A stretch of 5,211 nucleotides of DNA from assembly GCA_016210785.1 (NCBI GenBank), contig JACQTN010000542.1:1-5211 (forward strand), written 5' to 3'. Source of the stretch: Armatimonadota bacterium (GTDB lineage: Bacteria > Sysuimicrobiota > Sysuimicrobiia > Sysuimicrobiales > JACQTN01). The stretch's first letter is position 1. Every line of letters starts with the position of its first letter. Under the pieces are notes generated by a model, which saw nothing but the letters and a program-made list of their open reading frames with translations, did no database searches and was not told where the DNA came from. The position numbers and the translations under genes were made by a program. Below, piece after piece: positions 1 to 5,211 of the stretch.

Positions 1-149
1 CGGATGTCGCCATCGGTGACGGTGGCCACCAGGCGCCGCTCCCCGTCCACCACCAGCACGATGCCGTACCGGTTGGTGTCCATGAGGGCCATGGCCTCAC
101 GAATCGTCCTCCCCTGCGCGATGCAGAATGTGGTGAGATCGGTGTACAT
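1..149 (-). CDS. CBS-domain protein, probable PtmE-like sugar-1-phosphate nucleotidyltransferase, N-terminal part
   Basis: Only the first 49 residues are present; the gene runs off the left edge. The start is the ATG at 149. The visible chain has GRTIREAMALMDTNRYGIVL (13-32), then VVDGERRLVATVTDGDI (33-49), the standard beginning of a CBS domain, with the TDGDI ending typical of CBS modules fused ahead of a nucleotidyltransferase. In nonulosonic acid loci such a protein is PtmE, which makes GDP-glucosamine from glucosamine-1-phosphate for the GDP-linked legionaminic acid route; its N-terminal CBS pair precedes the transferase domain. The CBS identification comes directly from sequence pattern. 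The nucleotidyltransferase part is inferred from context, because none of that domain is inside the window. A stand-alone CBS protein remains possible. It follows the amidotransferase after 66 bases and is probably the next gene of the operon. Confidence 0.75.
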   Translation of the reverse strand, partial: MYTDLTTFCIAQGRTIREAMALMDTNRYGIVLVVDGERRLVATVTDGDI

Positions 150-215
150 AATCTTATTATCTTCGCGGGAAGCCCGCCGCTCCCTCTCCCAGACCCGGGA
201 GGCCCGCGCCGTGCC
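150..215 (-). promoter_or_regulatory. Intergenic gap with two GC hairpins and an AT-rich -10-like patch
   Basis: The 66 bases between the amidotransferase stop and the CBS-protein start can form two small hairpins on the transcribed minus strand: CTCCC/GGGAG with a 6-base loop (186-201) and GCGGG/CCCGC with a 3-base loop (165-177). Neither is followed by a T-run, so a classic intrinsic terminator is not supported. Directly after the second hairpin comes GAAGATAATAAGATT and then the ATG. GATAAT (156-161) resembles a -10 box and is spaced so that transcription could begin at or next to the ATG. The -35 position reads GGGAGC, which is not a match. No strong SD is visible before the ATG. Confidence 0.3.
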
Positions 216-1439
216 TCAAGACACCTGGTGGCGAAGCCTCCACTCCCCGTTCTCCTTCATCCACAGGTGCGGCGACCGGAACTGGTCGCACAGCTCCATG
301 AAGCGCTCCGGGCGCATGTCGATGTAGTCCATGACCTCCTGGAAGTACTTCTCCGGGAACTCCCCGTCGAACCTGCGGACCAGCGCCACGCCCTCCTCCC
401 GCGTGAGATGCCTGTTGCGGATCTCCTGGGAGGCGTCGTAGCTGGCCCGGCCCAGCCCGAACTTGATGAACGTGGTGTAGTAGTGGAGCCCGTCGATCCG
501 GTCGTCCAGGCTGTTGTACTTGCTGTACGTCCCCTCGGTGCGGAAGGGGTTGGCCTCGAATCCCGTGTGCTCCACCGCGTAGTAGTAGCTCTCCTGCGGC
601 GTCCACTTCAGGTAGTAGCCCAGGTAGTGCACCGCGATCCCGGACCGCTCCAGCTCCCGATGGTCGGCGGGGAGGTAGGCCGCGAGATCGTTGAGGGACA
701 GCTCGTACTTCTCCATGAGCTCGGGCAGGGACACGCCGGCCAGATAGACTTCGGAGGGATCGTGCATGGTGTAGTAGGACTTGTCCCGCAGCGACGTGGC
801 CGTGTCGGCGATGGGGTTCCCGTACTCGGCCTCGTTCTCGCCGTAGAAGATCAGCGGGACCTGGTGCTTCAGGGCCATCTTCGGCGCCAGATTCTTCTGC
901 CCCAGGATGAAGGTCTGGAACGGGTGGAGGAGGTTCTCGATGGCCAGCCTGGTCAGCAGCCGGTGCACCCGCCCGTTGGGCTTGAAGGTCACGTTGTCGA
1001 ACCCGCCCACTTCGATCCAGTTGCGGATGTTCTTCCAGCCGATGTCGGTGTACAGGATGGGCGGCCACGTCACCGTGAGAGGATGCATCCCGTACTTGTA
1101 CTTGAGCACGTGGGCGGCGTAGCCGCTGTCCTTGCCGCCACTCCCCGGGACGATGCAGTCGTAGTAGCCGTCGTGGCGGCGGTGCCGGTCCAGCAGCGCC
1201 ACGAGCTCCCGCTCCCGCTGCTCCCAGTCGATCTGCTCCTTCTGCTCGGCAAACCGGCAGGCGTCGCACACGCCCTCCTCGTCGATGTGCAGCGTGCTGT
1301 GCTTGCGGTCCCTGGTATGTTTGAACTCCACCGACGAGGACGGCCGCTGGTTGGACATTACGCAGCACGTGCAGAAGACGACCTGCTCGGGCAGCCCGTA
1401 CCTGGCGTACACCTTTGCCTCACGCTCGACCCTGCTCAC
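216..1439 (-). CDS. pseA: N-acetyl sugar amidotransferase (WbpG/PseA/PtmG family)
   Basis: A 407-residue PP-loop (N-type ATP pyrophosphatase) enzyme. Family members convert an N-acetyl group on a sugar into an acetamidino group using ATP and ammonia: WbpG in Pseudomonas O antigen, PseA/PtmG for Campylobacter pseudaminic and legionaminic acids. Two CxxC pairs, FCTCCVMSNQRP (Cys23, Cys26) and GVCDACRFAE (Cys58, Cys61), look like a metal-binding N-terminal ribbon. The PP-loop PGSGGKDSGYAAH (98-110) follows, then YKYGMHPLTVTW (114-125), TDIGWKN (131-137), GQKNLAPKMALKH (180-192) and FYGENEAEYGNP (198-209), all typical of this family. The chosen GTG at 1439 has a good SD; the ATG at 1454 would give 412 residues. 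It lies 47 bases after HisH, which with HisF should supply its ammonia. The exact sugar (legionaminic, pseudaminic or other) cannot be read from the sequence; the family assignment is firm. Confidence 0.92.
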   Translation of the reverse strand: MSRVEREAKVYARYGLPEQVVFCTCCVMSNQRPSSSVEFKHTRDRKHSTLHIDEEGVCDACRFAEQKEQIDWEQRERELVALLDRHRRHDGYYDCIVPGSGGKDSGYAAHVLKYKYGMHPLTVTWPPILYTDIGWKNIRNWIEVGGFDNVTFKPNGRVHRLLTRLAIENLLHPFQTFILGQKNLAPKMALKHQVPLIFYGENEAEYGNPIADTATSLRDKSYYTMHDPSEVYLAGVSLPELMEKYELSLNDLAAYLPADHRELERSGIAVHYLGYYLKWTPQESYYYAVEHTGFEANPFRTEGTYSKYNSLDDRIDGLHYYTTFIKFGLGRASYDASQEIRNRHLTREEGVALVRRFDGEFPEKYFQEVMDYIDMRPERFMELCDQFRSPHLWMKENGEWRLRHQVS

Positions 1440-1445
1440 CGTTGT

Positions 1446-1452
1446 CCCTCCC
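1446..1452 (-). promoter_or_regulatory. Ribosome binding site supporting a GTG start
   Basis: GGGAGGG on the minus strand lies 6 bases before the GTG at 1439. It overlaps the last base of the in-frame ATG at 1454, so that ATG would have its own codons serving as the SD of the next start. The ATG itself has no convincing SD upstream. Confidence 0.65.
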
Positions 1453-1486
1453 ATCCGACCATCATGCCCGGCAGGATGTACCCGCT

Positions 1487-2206
1487 TCAGCTCGTGGGAC
1501 CCGGCGCCCGGCCCACCGCCGCCGCCGTGATGCGGGCGGCGAGGTTCCGATAGATGCGCAGCCCCTGGGGTCCGCTCCGCTCGGGGTGAAACTGGCAGGC
1601 GAAGACGTTCCCGCGCGCGAGGCTGGAGGTGAACTCCACGGGCCCGTAGCGGGTCAGGGACAGCGTCACCCCCGGATCGGCGGGCCGGGGATAGAACGAA
1701 TGCACGAAGTACATGAACTCTCCGTCGGACAGGCTGTCGAGCAGCGTATCTCTCCACGCGGGTGACGCGGCGCCTTCGCCGGCGGCCTGGCCGGTCCGCC
1801 AGACGCGATTCCATCCCACCTGGGGCACTTTCAGCCTCCGCGCCCCGTCCATGCCCTCCTGGAGGGACACCACGTCGCCCTCGATGATCCCCAGTCCCTG
1901 GTGCCTGCCGAATTCGAAGCTCTCGGCCATCAGGAGCTGCATGCCCAGGCAGACGCCCAGCAACGGCTTGCCCGACTGCGCCACGTCGCGCAGGACCTCT
2001 ACCAGGTCCAGATCCCTCAGGATCTGCATGGCATCGCCGAACGCGCCCATGCCCGGCAGGATCACCGCGTCCGCCGCCACGATCTCCTCCCCGGCCGCGG
2101 TGATGACCGCTTGCAGGCCCGCAAACGCGCACGCGTGCTTGATGCTGAACAGGTTCCCCATGCCATAGTCGACGATGGCCACCCGGGCCGGGCCGGACTC
2201 ACGCAT
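1487..2206 (-). CDS. hisH: HisH-type glutamine amidotransferase (HisH2)
   Basis: A 239-residue class I glutamine amidotransferase of the HisH family, which hydrolyses glutamine and passes ammonia through the HisF barrel. The fold starts with VAIVDYGMGNLFSIKHA (9-25). PGMGAFGDAM (51-60) corresponds to the oxyanion-strand region, with Met where PGVG usually has Val. The nucleophile Cys86 is in LLGVCLGMQLL, and His207 and Glu209 in QFHPERSG complete the triad, so glutaminase activity should be intact. KVPQVGWNRV (126-135) and YFVHSFYP (166-173) are also typical. Canonical HisH is about 200-210 residues; the surplus lies in the N-terminal leader, an Ala/Gly-rich insert near 138-152 and the C-terminal tail. 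It overlaps HisF by 8 bases and precedes the sugar amidotransferase, so its ammonia most likely serves sugar amidination. Housekeeping histidine synthesis is unlikely because no other his genes are visible. Confidence 0.92.
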   Translation of the reverse strand: MRESGPARVAIVDYGMGNLFSIKHACAFAGLQAVITAAGEEIVAADAVILPGMGAFGDAMQILRDLDLVEVLRDVAQSGKPLLGVCLGMQLLMAESFEFGRHQGLGIIEGDVVSLQEGMDGARRLKVPQVGWNRVWRTGQAAGEGAASPAWRDTLLDSLSDGEFMYFVHSFYPRPADPGVTLSLTRYGPVEFTSSLARGNVFACQFHPERSGPQGLRIYRNLAARITAAAVGRAPGPTS

Positions 2207-3068
2207 GGCAGACCTCCCCCGTCGGCATGCGGCAGGCAATGCCCTGCTCCGTCAGATACTTCTTCACGTCCGGAAGGGTCGTGTCCTGGATCTTCGAGAA
2301 TCCTCGCCTGGCCTTCAGGTACTCGACGTTGCCCTCGCCCCGAATCTCCGCGGCGAAGTCGTGGAGCCTGACGGCGCGATAGTGAAGGATGGACGCCAGG
2401 CAGACCGCATCGGCCTTACCCTCCTTCACCACCCGGGTCACGTGGTCCACGGTACCCGCGCCGCCGCAGGCGATGACCGGGATGGAGACCGATCCGGCGA
2501 TCGTCCGGGTCAGCTCCAAATCAAACCCCTTCCCGGTTCCCTCGCGGTCGATGGAGGTCACCATGAGTTCGCCGGCCCCCAACTCCGCGGCCCGCACCGC
2601 CCACTCCATGGCGTCGACCCCGGTGCGCTCCCGGCCGTTGTCGGTGTAGGCTTCGTAGCGGCCATCGGGTTTCCGGATGGCCTCGATGGACACCAGGATG
2701 GTGGACGAGCCGAACCGCCGCGAGGCCTCCCGGATCAGCTCGGGACGGCGGATGGCCGCCGTGTTCAGCGAGACCTTGTCCGCGCCCGCCCGGAGCACCG
2801 TCCGGATATCCTCAATGGTCCGCAGCCCTCCCCCCACGGTCAACGGGATGAAGATCTCCCTGGAGGTACGGGCGATGATGTCCAGCAGGCTGTTCCGCTG
2901 GTACAGGCTGGCGACCACATCCATGTAGACCAGTTCGTCCGCGCCCTGTTCGTAATAATAGCGGGCAAACCACTCCGGCCGGCCCAGCACGCGCAGCCCC
3001 TCCAGGTGGATGCCCTTGACCAGGTTGGGACCCTTGATGTCCAGCCGGGGTATGATGCGCACGGTCAT
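2199..3068 (-). CDS. hisF: HisF-like cyclase paralogue for sugar amidination (HisF2)
   Basis: A 289-residue (beta/alpha)8 barrel of the HisF family, longer than the usual 250-260. In WbpG/PseA-type loci it partners HisH and is thought to channel ammonia to the sugar amidotransferase rather than make imidazole glycerol phosphate. Visible are RIIPRLDIKG (4-13, with Asp10 matching catalytic Asp11), VYMDVVAS (47-54), the phosphate loop LTVGGGLRT (76-84), ADKVSLNTAA (96-105), TSIDREGTGKGFD (171-183) and the second phosphate loop CGGAGT (201-206). The second catalytic Asp (Asp130 in Thermotoga HisF) is Glu129 here (VSIEAIR), and the usual Cys of PCLDV is Arg8. Compared with canonical HisF there are about 27 extra residues around 235-265 before the last helix (VKKYLTEQG). 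The start is the ATG overlapping the acetyltransferase stop (ATGA), with GGGGGG 8 bases upstream. The end overlaps HisH by 8 bases. Function in amidination is inferred from context. Confidence 0.9.
   Translation of the reverse strand: MTVRIIPRLDIKGPNLVKGIHLEGLRVLGRPEWFARYYYEQGADELVYMDVVASLYQRNSLLDIIARTSREIFIPLTVGGGLRTIEDIRTVLRAGADKVSLNTAAIRRPELIREASRRFGSSTILVSIEAIRKPDGRYEAYTDNGRERTGVDAMEWAVRAAELGAGELMVTSIDREGTGKGFDLELTRTIAGSVSIPVIACGGAGTVDHVTRVVKEGKADAVCLASILHYRAVRLHDFAAEIRGEGNVEYLKARRGFSKIQDTTLPDVKKYLTEQGIACRMPTGEVCHA
2213..2220 (-). promoter_or_regulatory. Strong ribosome binding site deciding the HisH start
   Basis: GGGGGAGG on the minus strand sits 6 bases before the ATG at 2206, inside the 3' end of the HisF gene. 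It selects this ATG over the in-frame ATG at 2239, which would add an 11-residue basic stretch outside the conserved HisH fold. Confidence 0.75.
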
Positions 3069-3757
3069 GTGGTCAACCCCCCGGTCCCGTGCCGCGTGGC
3101 GTCCTGCCGGCGCAGAGGCCTGGCGGGCACGCCGGTCACCACCGTCCACGGCGGAACATCCTTGACCACCACGGCCCCCGCCCCCACCACCGCCCCTTCG
3201 CCGATGGACAGGCACTGGCGCACGGTTGCGCCGGCCCCGATGTGGGCCCCGGCACCGACGCGCACCGTGCTGGCCAGGCGGGCTCCGGTGGCCACGTGCA
3301 CGTGGTCGCCGATCACGCAGTCATGCTCCACGATGGCCCCGGTGTTGACGATGACGTTCGCGCCCAGCACGGCCCCCGCGTTGACGATGGCGGCGGGCAG
3401 CAACACCGACCCTTCCCCCAGCGTGGCCCAGCGCGAGCATACCGCCGACGGGTGGCAGACGGTCACGGGGGCCAGACGGTGCGCCAGGCCCAGCTCATAG
3501 AGCCGGCGGCGGGGTCCGTTGTCGCCCGCGCCGCCCAGGCCCACGACGAAACCGGTCACGCCTCCCTGCGCCAGCTCCGACAACAGTTCGTCTCCCCCCA
3601 GGATGGGCACCCCCATCAGCTCGGTTCCCCACAGGGCCCGATCGCGATCCAGGACGGCGTAGGGCCGGGCGACGCCGCTGGAGATCAGGCAGTCCAGGAC
3701 CACGCGGGCGTGCCCCCCACCTCCCAGAACGACACACAGCGGTCCGCCGGCCGTCAT
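3065..3757 (-). CDS. neuD: Sugar N/O-acetyltransferase (NeuD/PglD/LegH type)
   Basis: A 230-residue acyltransferase of the NeuD/PglD family, close to the usual 205-220 residues. The N-terminal Rossmann-like domain, which binds the nucleotide sugar in PglD, shows CVVLGGGGHARVVLDCL (8-24). From about residue 100 the chain becomes a left-handed beta-helix of hexapeptide repeats (for example ATLGEGSVLLPAAIVNAGAV), ending with VVVKDVPPWTVVTGVPARPL, typical of acetyl-CoA transferases. His145 in NTGAIVEHDCVIGDHVH matches the catalytic histidine of the family. In this operon it most likely N-acetylates the 4-amino-4,6-dideoxy sugar nucleotide before the epimerase step (the LegH/PglD role); O-acetylation of the finished nonulosonic acid (the NeuD role) is the alternative. 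The ATG is supported by an SD sequence 7 bases upstream. The TGA overlaps the next ATG (ATGA), and the last 15 or so residues look like an unstructured tail. Confidence 0.9.
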   Translation of the reverse strand: MTAGGPLCVVLGGGGHARVVLDCLISSGVARPYAVLDRDRALWGTELMGVPILGGDELLSELAQGGVTGFVVGLGGAGDNGPRRRLYELGLAHRLAPVTVCHPSAVCSRWATLGEGSVLLPAAIVNAGAVLGANVIVNTGAIVEHDCVIGDHVHVATGARLASTVRVGAGAHIGAGATVRQCLSIGEGAVVGAGAVVVKDVPPWTVVTGVPARPLRRQDATRHGTGGLTT

Positions 3758-3764
3758 GAGGACA

Positions 3765-3771
3765 CCTTCCC
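3765..3771 (-). promoter_or_regulatory. Ribosome binding site of the acetyltransferase gene
   Basis: GGGAAGG on the minus strand lies 7 bases before the ATG at 3757, within the 28-base gap after the epimerase stop codon. It supports this ATG as the start. Confidence 0.6.
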
Positions 3772-3785
3772 GCGGCCCCGCCGGG

Positions 3786-4946
3786 TTACGGCGGAGGGCC
3801 GTCCACGAAGCGCTTCACGATCAGCCGGCGATCCAGGGAGACCTCTCTGAGACGGCGCACAATCACCTCCGCGGCGTGCCCATCGCCGTGCGGGTTCTTC
3901 ATGCCCTGGAGAGACCGGCGAAACTCGGGGCTGAGAGCCCTGCGGATCGCCACGGCGATCTCGCCCCGCTCATACCCCACGTCGATCACGTTCGGCGCCC
4001 GGATGCGTCCCGCCTGGCGGGACCCGATGTTGACCACGGGCGTGCCGAAGGAGGGAGCCTCGATGATCCCGCTGGAGGAGTTGCCCACCATGACCGCGGC
4101 CGCGGCCATCATGCTGAAGTACGCCTGGGTCCCCAGGGTGTCCTCCAGGCGCGCCCCAGGGCGGGCCTCGATGTACTCCCGGATCAGGCGGGCGATGATC
4201 CGCCCGCCGGTGTCCGCGTTGGGCCTCGTGAAGATCACGGGGAGGTCGAAGGTCTCCAGCGCGCCCAGCAACTCCCGGACCTGCCACTCGATCTGCTCGT
4301 ACTCCAGCGTCACGGGGTGGTAGGTCACCAGCAGGGGCGGCTCGTCGAGGGGCAGGCCGTAGCGCGCGGCCAGGTCTTGCGGCTCCAGCAGCGTGATCCC
4401 GCCTAGATTATCCAGGCTGGGCGCCCCGGAGACCACCACGCGCCACGGTTCCTCGCCCATCTGGCGCACGCGCCTGGCGTACTCCTCGGTGGCCACGAAG
4501 TGCAGATGGGCCAGCTTGGTCAGGCCGTGGCGCAGCGCGTCGTCGATAGCGCCCTCGGTGATCTCGCCGCCGTGAATGTGAGCGATGGGGATCTTGAAGG
4601 GAAGCGCCGCCAGTGCCGCGGCGTGCATCTCGAAGCGATCCCCCAGGACGACCAGGATATCGGGACGGCACCGGGCGTAGGCCTGGGCAAACCCGATGGT
4701 GCCAAGCCCCATGGACTTCGCGATGGCCTCCGGGGTGTCGGACGACAGCAGCATCTCCACGCGGTCGCCGATCACAAACCCGTCGGCCTCGATGACCTCC
4801 ACGGTGAGGCCGAACTCCGGCGAGAGATGCATGCCGGACACCATGAGGTGCAGCCGCAGGTCCGGCTGCTCCTGAATCTCCCGCAGGATCGGCAGGTAGA
4901 TCCCGTAGTCGGAGCGGCCGACCGTGACGACGCCGATGGTCCTCAC
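3786..4946 (-). CDS. neuC: Hydrolysing NDP-N-acetylglucosamine 2-epimerase (NeuC/LegG type)
   Basis: A 386-residue protein of the WecB/NeuC GT-B-fold epimerase family, of normal family length. Such enzymes invert C2 of an NDP-N-acetylhexosamine and hydrolyse the nucleotide, giving the free mannosamine-type sugar used by NeuB/LegI. Visible motifs are VTVGRSDYGIYLPIL (residues 7-21), GDRFEMHAAALAA (102-114), HIHGGEITEGAIDD (123-136), TYHPVT (208-213), GNSSSGIIEAPSFGTP (288-303) and GSRQAGR (308-314), including the Asp, Glu and His positions expected of the active site. The start is GTG at 4946, inside the upstream stop (GTGA overlap), because the N-terminal beta strand RTIGVVTVG begins immediately there; translation is probably coupled. 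The natural substrate could be UDP-GlcNAc (NeuC), UDP- or GDP-2,4-diacetamido-trideoxyglucose (the latter is LegG). The acetyltransferase and amidination genes nearby favour the diacetamido substrate, but this is inferred. Confidence 0.93.
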   Translation of the reverse strand: MRTIGVVTVGRSDYGIYLPILREIQEQPDLRLHLMVSGMHLSPEFGLTVEVIEADGFVIGDRVEMLLSSDTPEAIAKSMGLGTIGFAQAYARCRPDILVVLGDRFEMHAAALAALPFKIPIAHIHGGEITEGAIDDALRHGLTKLAHLHFVATEEYARRVRQMGEEPWRVVVSGAPSLDNLGGITLLEPQDLAARYGLPLDEPPLLVTYHPVTLEYEQIEWQVRELLGALETFDLPVIFTRPNADTGGRIIARLIREYIEARPGARLEDTLGTQAYFSMMAAAAVMVGNSSSGIIEAPSFGTPVVNIGSRQAGRIRAPNVIDVGYERGEIAVAIRRALSPEFRRSLQGMKNPHGDGHAAEVIVRRLREVSLDRRLIVKRFVDGPPP

Positions 4947-5211
4947 GCCAGCATGTCCAGGCCGAGCAGGGTGCCGGCCGGGATATCCCGCCGGGCCGTG
5001 CGCCCCACCAGGTAGGGACGCATGGCGGGAGGCAGCCCGGTTCCCGGCCGCCTGGCGCCGATCATCGCTTCCGTCAGCGCCGTTCCCCGGGGAATATCCA
5101 CCGCGGCCACCAGGCTCCGGCGTGCGACCACAGCGGTCTCCACCTCGCAGGGTCTCGGGCGCTTGCGCCCGTCCCCCAGCGCCGCCTCGACGCCGCGGAC
5201 GGCGGACACCA
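4943..5211 (-). CDS. neuB: Nonulosonic (sialic/legionaminic) acid synthase, C-terminal SAF domain, partial
   Basis: This is the C-terminal part of a NeuB/LegI/PseI-type synthase, which condenses phosphoenolpyruvate with a free N-acetylated hexose to make a nine-carbon nonulosonic acid in the cytoplasm. Only about 89 codons are visible. The TIM-barrel catalytic domain lies beyond the right edge, and the ATG at 5209 is internal rather than a start. Visible features are the linker motif ALGDGRKRP, typical of the end of the barrel domain, then the SAF (antifreeze-like) domain with VARRSLVAA, DIPRGTALTEAMI, RRPGTGLPP and GRTARRDIPAGTLL. In the family this domain contacts the active site of the partner subunit in the dimer. 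The TGA stop overlaps the GTG start of the epimerase gene by 4 bases (GTGA). The SAF domain alone cannot separate neuraminic, legionaminic and pseudaminic acid synthases; the neighbours favour a di-N-acetylated product. Confidence 0.92.
   Translation of the reverse strand, partial: VSAVRGVEAALGDGRKRPRPCEVETAVVARRSLVAAVDIPRGTALTEAMIGARRPGTGLPPAMRPYLVGRTARRDIPAGTLLGLDMLA

Noticed and set aside
150..215. An intrinsic terminator ending the operon after the amidotransferase
   Set aside because: The hairpins have only 5-bp stems and no following T-tract, and the next gene continues on the same strand.
4..327. Plus-strand small gene at the left end
   Set aside because: It covers the CBS-domain start and the end of the amidotransferase on the other strand and has no recognisable motif or upstream SD room within the window.
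228..1553. Long plus-strand open frame opposite the sugar amidotransferase
   Set aside because: It is a GC-rich antisense shadow: the product is a low-complexity Val/Leu/Arg/His-rich chain with no recognisable domain, while the minus strand encodes a clear PP-loop enzyme.
216..2132. A possible HisH-amidotransferase fusion read as one 638-residue protein
   Set aside because: The upstream part is out of frame with HisH and reads as Gly/Arg-rich nonsense. The true HisH is in another frame with its own stop at 1487, so there are two separate genes.
1487..3068. A histidine biosynthesis operon
   Set aside because: Only hisF and hisH types are present, flanked by nonulosonic acid genes and followed by a WbpG/PseA-type enzyme, and HisF has a catalytic Asp replaced by Glu.
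2199..3215. A longer HisF starting at 3215
   Set aside because: The extra 49 residues overlap the acetyltransferase in another frame, are Gly/Arg-rich, and lie before the conserved HisF start. The ATG at 3068 with the ATGA overlap is preferred.
2175..3500. Long plus-strand open frame opposite HisF and the acetyltransferase
   Set aside because: Same reason: it crosses two well-supported minus-strand genes and shows only Arg/Pro/His-rich sequence without motifs.
4943..5209. A stand-alone 88-residue SAF-domain protein
   Set aside because: The frame is open to the window edge, and the segment beginning ALGDGRKRP is the typical internal linker of NeuB, so this is the end of a longer synthase.

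Overview
The window is a strongly GC-rich piece of bacterial DNA in which every supported gene lies on the minus strand, so transcription runs from right (5211) to left (1). It holds seven genes of one biosynthetic locus, five complete and two cut by the window edges. Clear Shine-Dalgarno sequences, GTG starts and stop/start overlaps of 4 to 8 bases fit a free-living high-GC bacterium. The sequence does not allow a phylum to be named, and base composition argues against the well-studied AT-rich owners of this pathway (Campylobacter, Legionella).

Layout in transcription order: (1) the C-terminal SAF domain of a nonulosonic/sialic acid synthase, NeuB/LegI type (4943-5211, cut at the right edge); (2) a hydrolysing NDP-N-acetylhexosamine 2-epimerase, NeuC/LegG type (3786-4946, GTG start); (3) a left-handed beta-helix sugar acetyltransferase, NeuD/PglD/LegH type (3065-3757); (4) a HisF paralogue (2199-3068); (5) a HisH-type glutamine amidotransferase (1487-2206); (6) an N-acetyl sugar amidotransferase of the WbpG/PseA/PtmG family (216-1439); (7) the first 49 residues of a CBS-domain protein, probably a PtmE-like sugar-1-phosphate nucleotidyltransferase (1-149, cut at the left edge). 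Genes 1-2, 3-4 and 4-5 overlap, and the other gaps are 28, 47 and 66 bases, so this is very likely one operon.

How the genes work together: the acetyltransferase and epimerase would supply a free N-acetylated (probably 2,4-diacetamido-trideoxy) hexose. The NeuB/LegI enzyme condenses it with phosphoenolpyruvate to a nine-carbon nonulosonic acid. The HisH-HisF pair would release ammonia from glutamine and pass it to the WbpG/PseA-type enzyme, which converts an N-acetyl group into an acetamidino group. The predicted end product is therefore an acetamidino-substituted nonulosonic acid, such as a legionaminic or pseudaminic acid derivative for surface glycans or flagellin. The CBS-nucleotidyltransferase fragment points to the GDP-linked legionaminic route known from Campylobacter. 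The histidine-like genes are not read as histidine biosynthesis: no other his gene is present, and the HisF copy carries Glu at the position of a catalytic Asp.

The only non-coding stretch of note is the 66-base gap at 150-215, with two small GC hairpins and an AT-rich patch just before the last gene.
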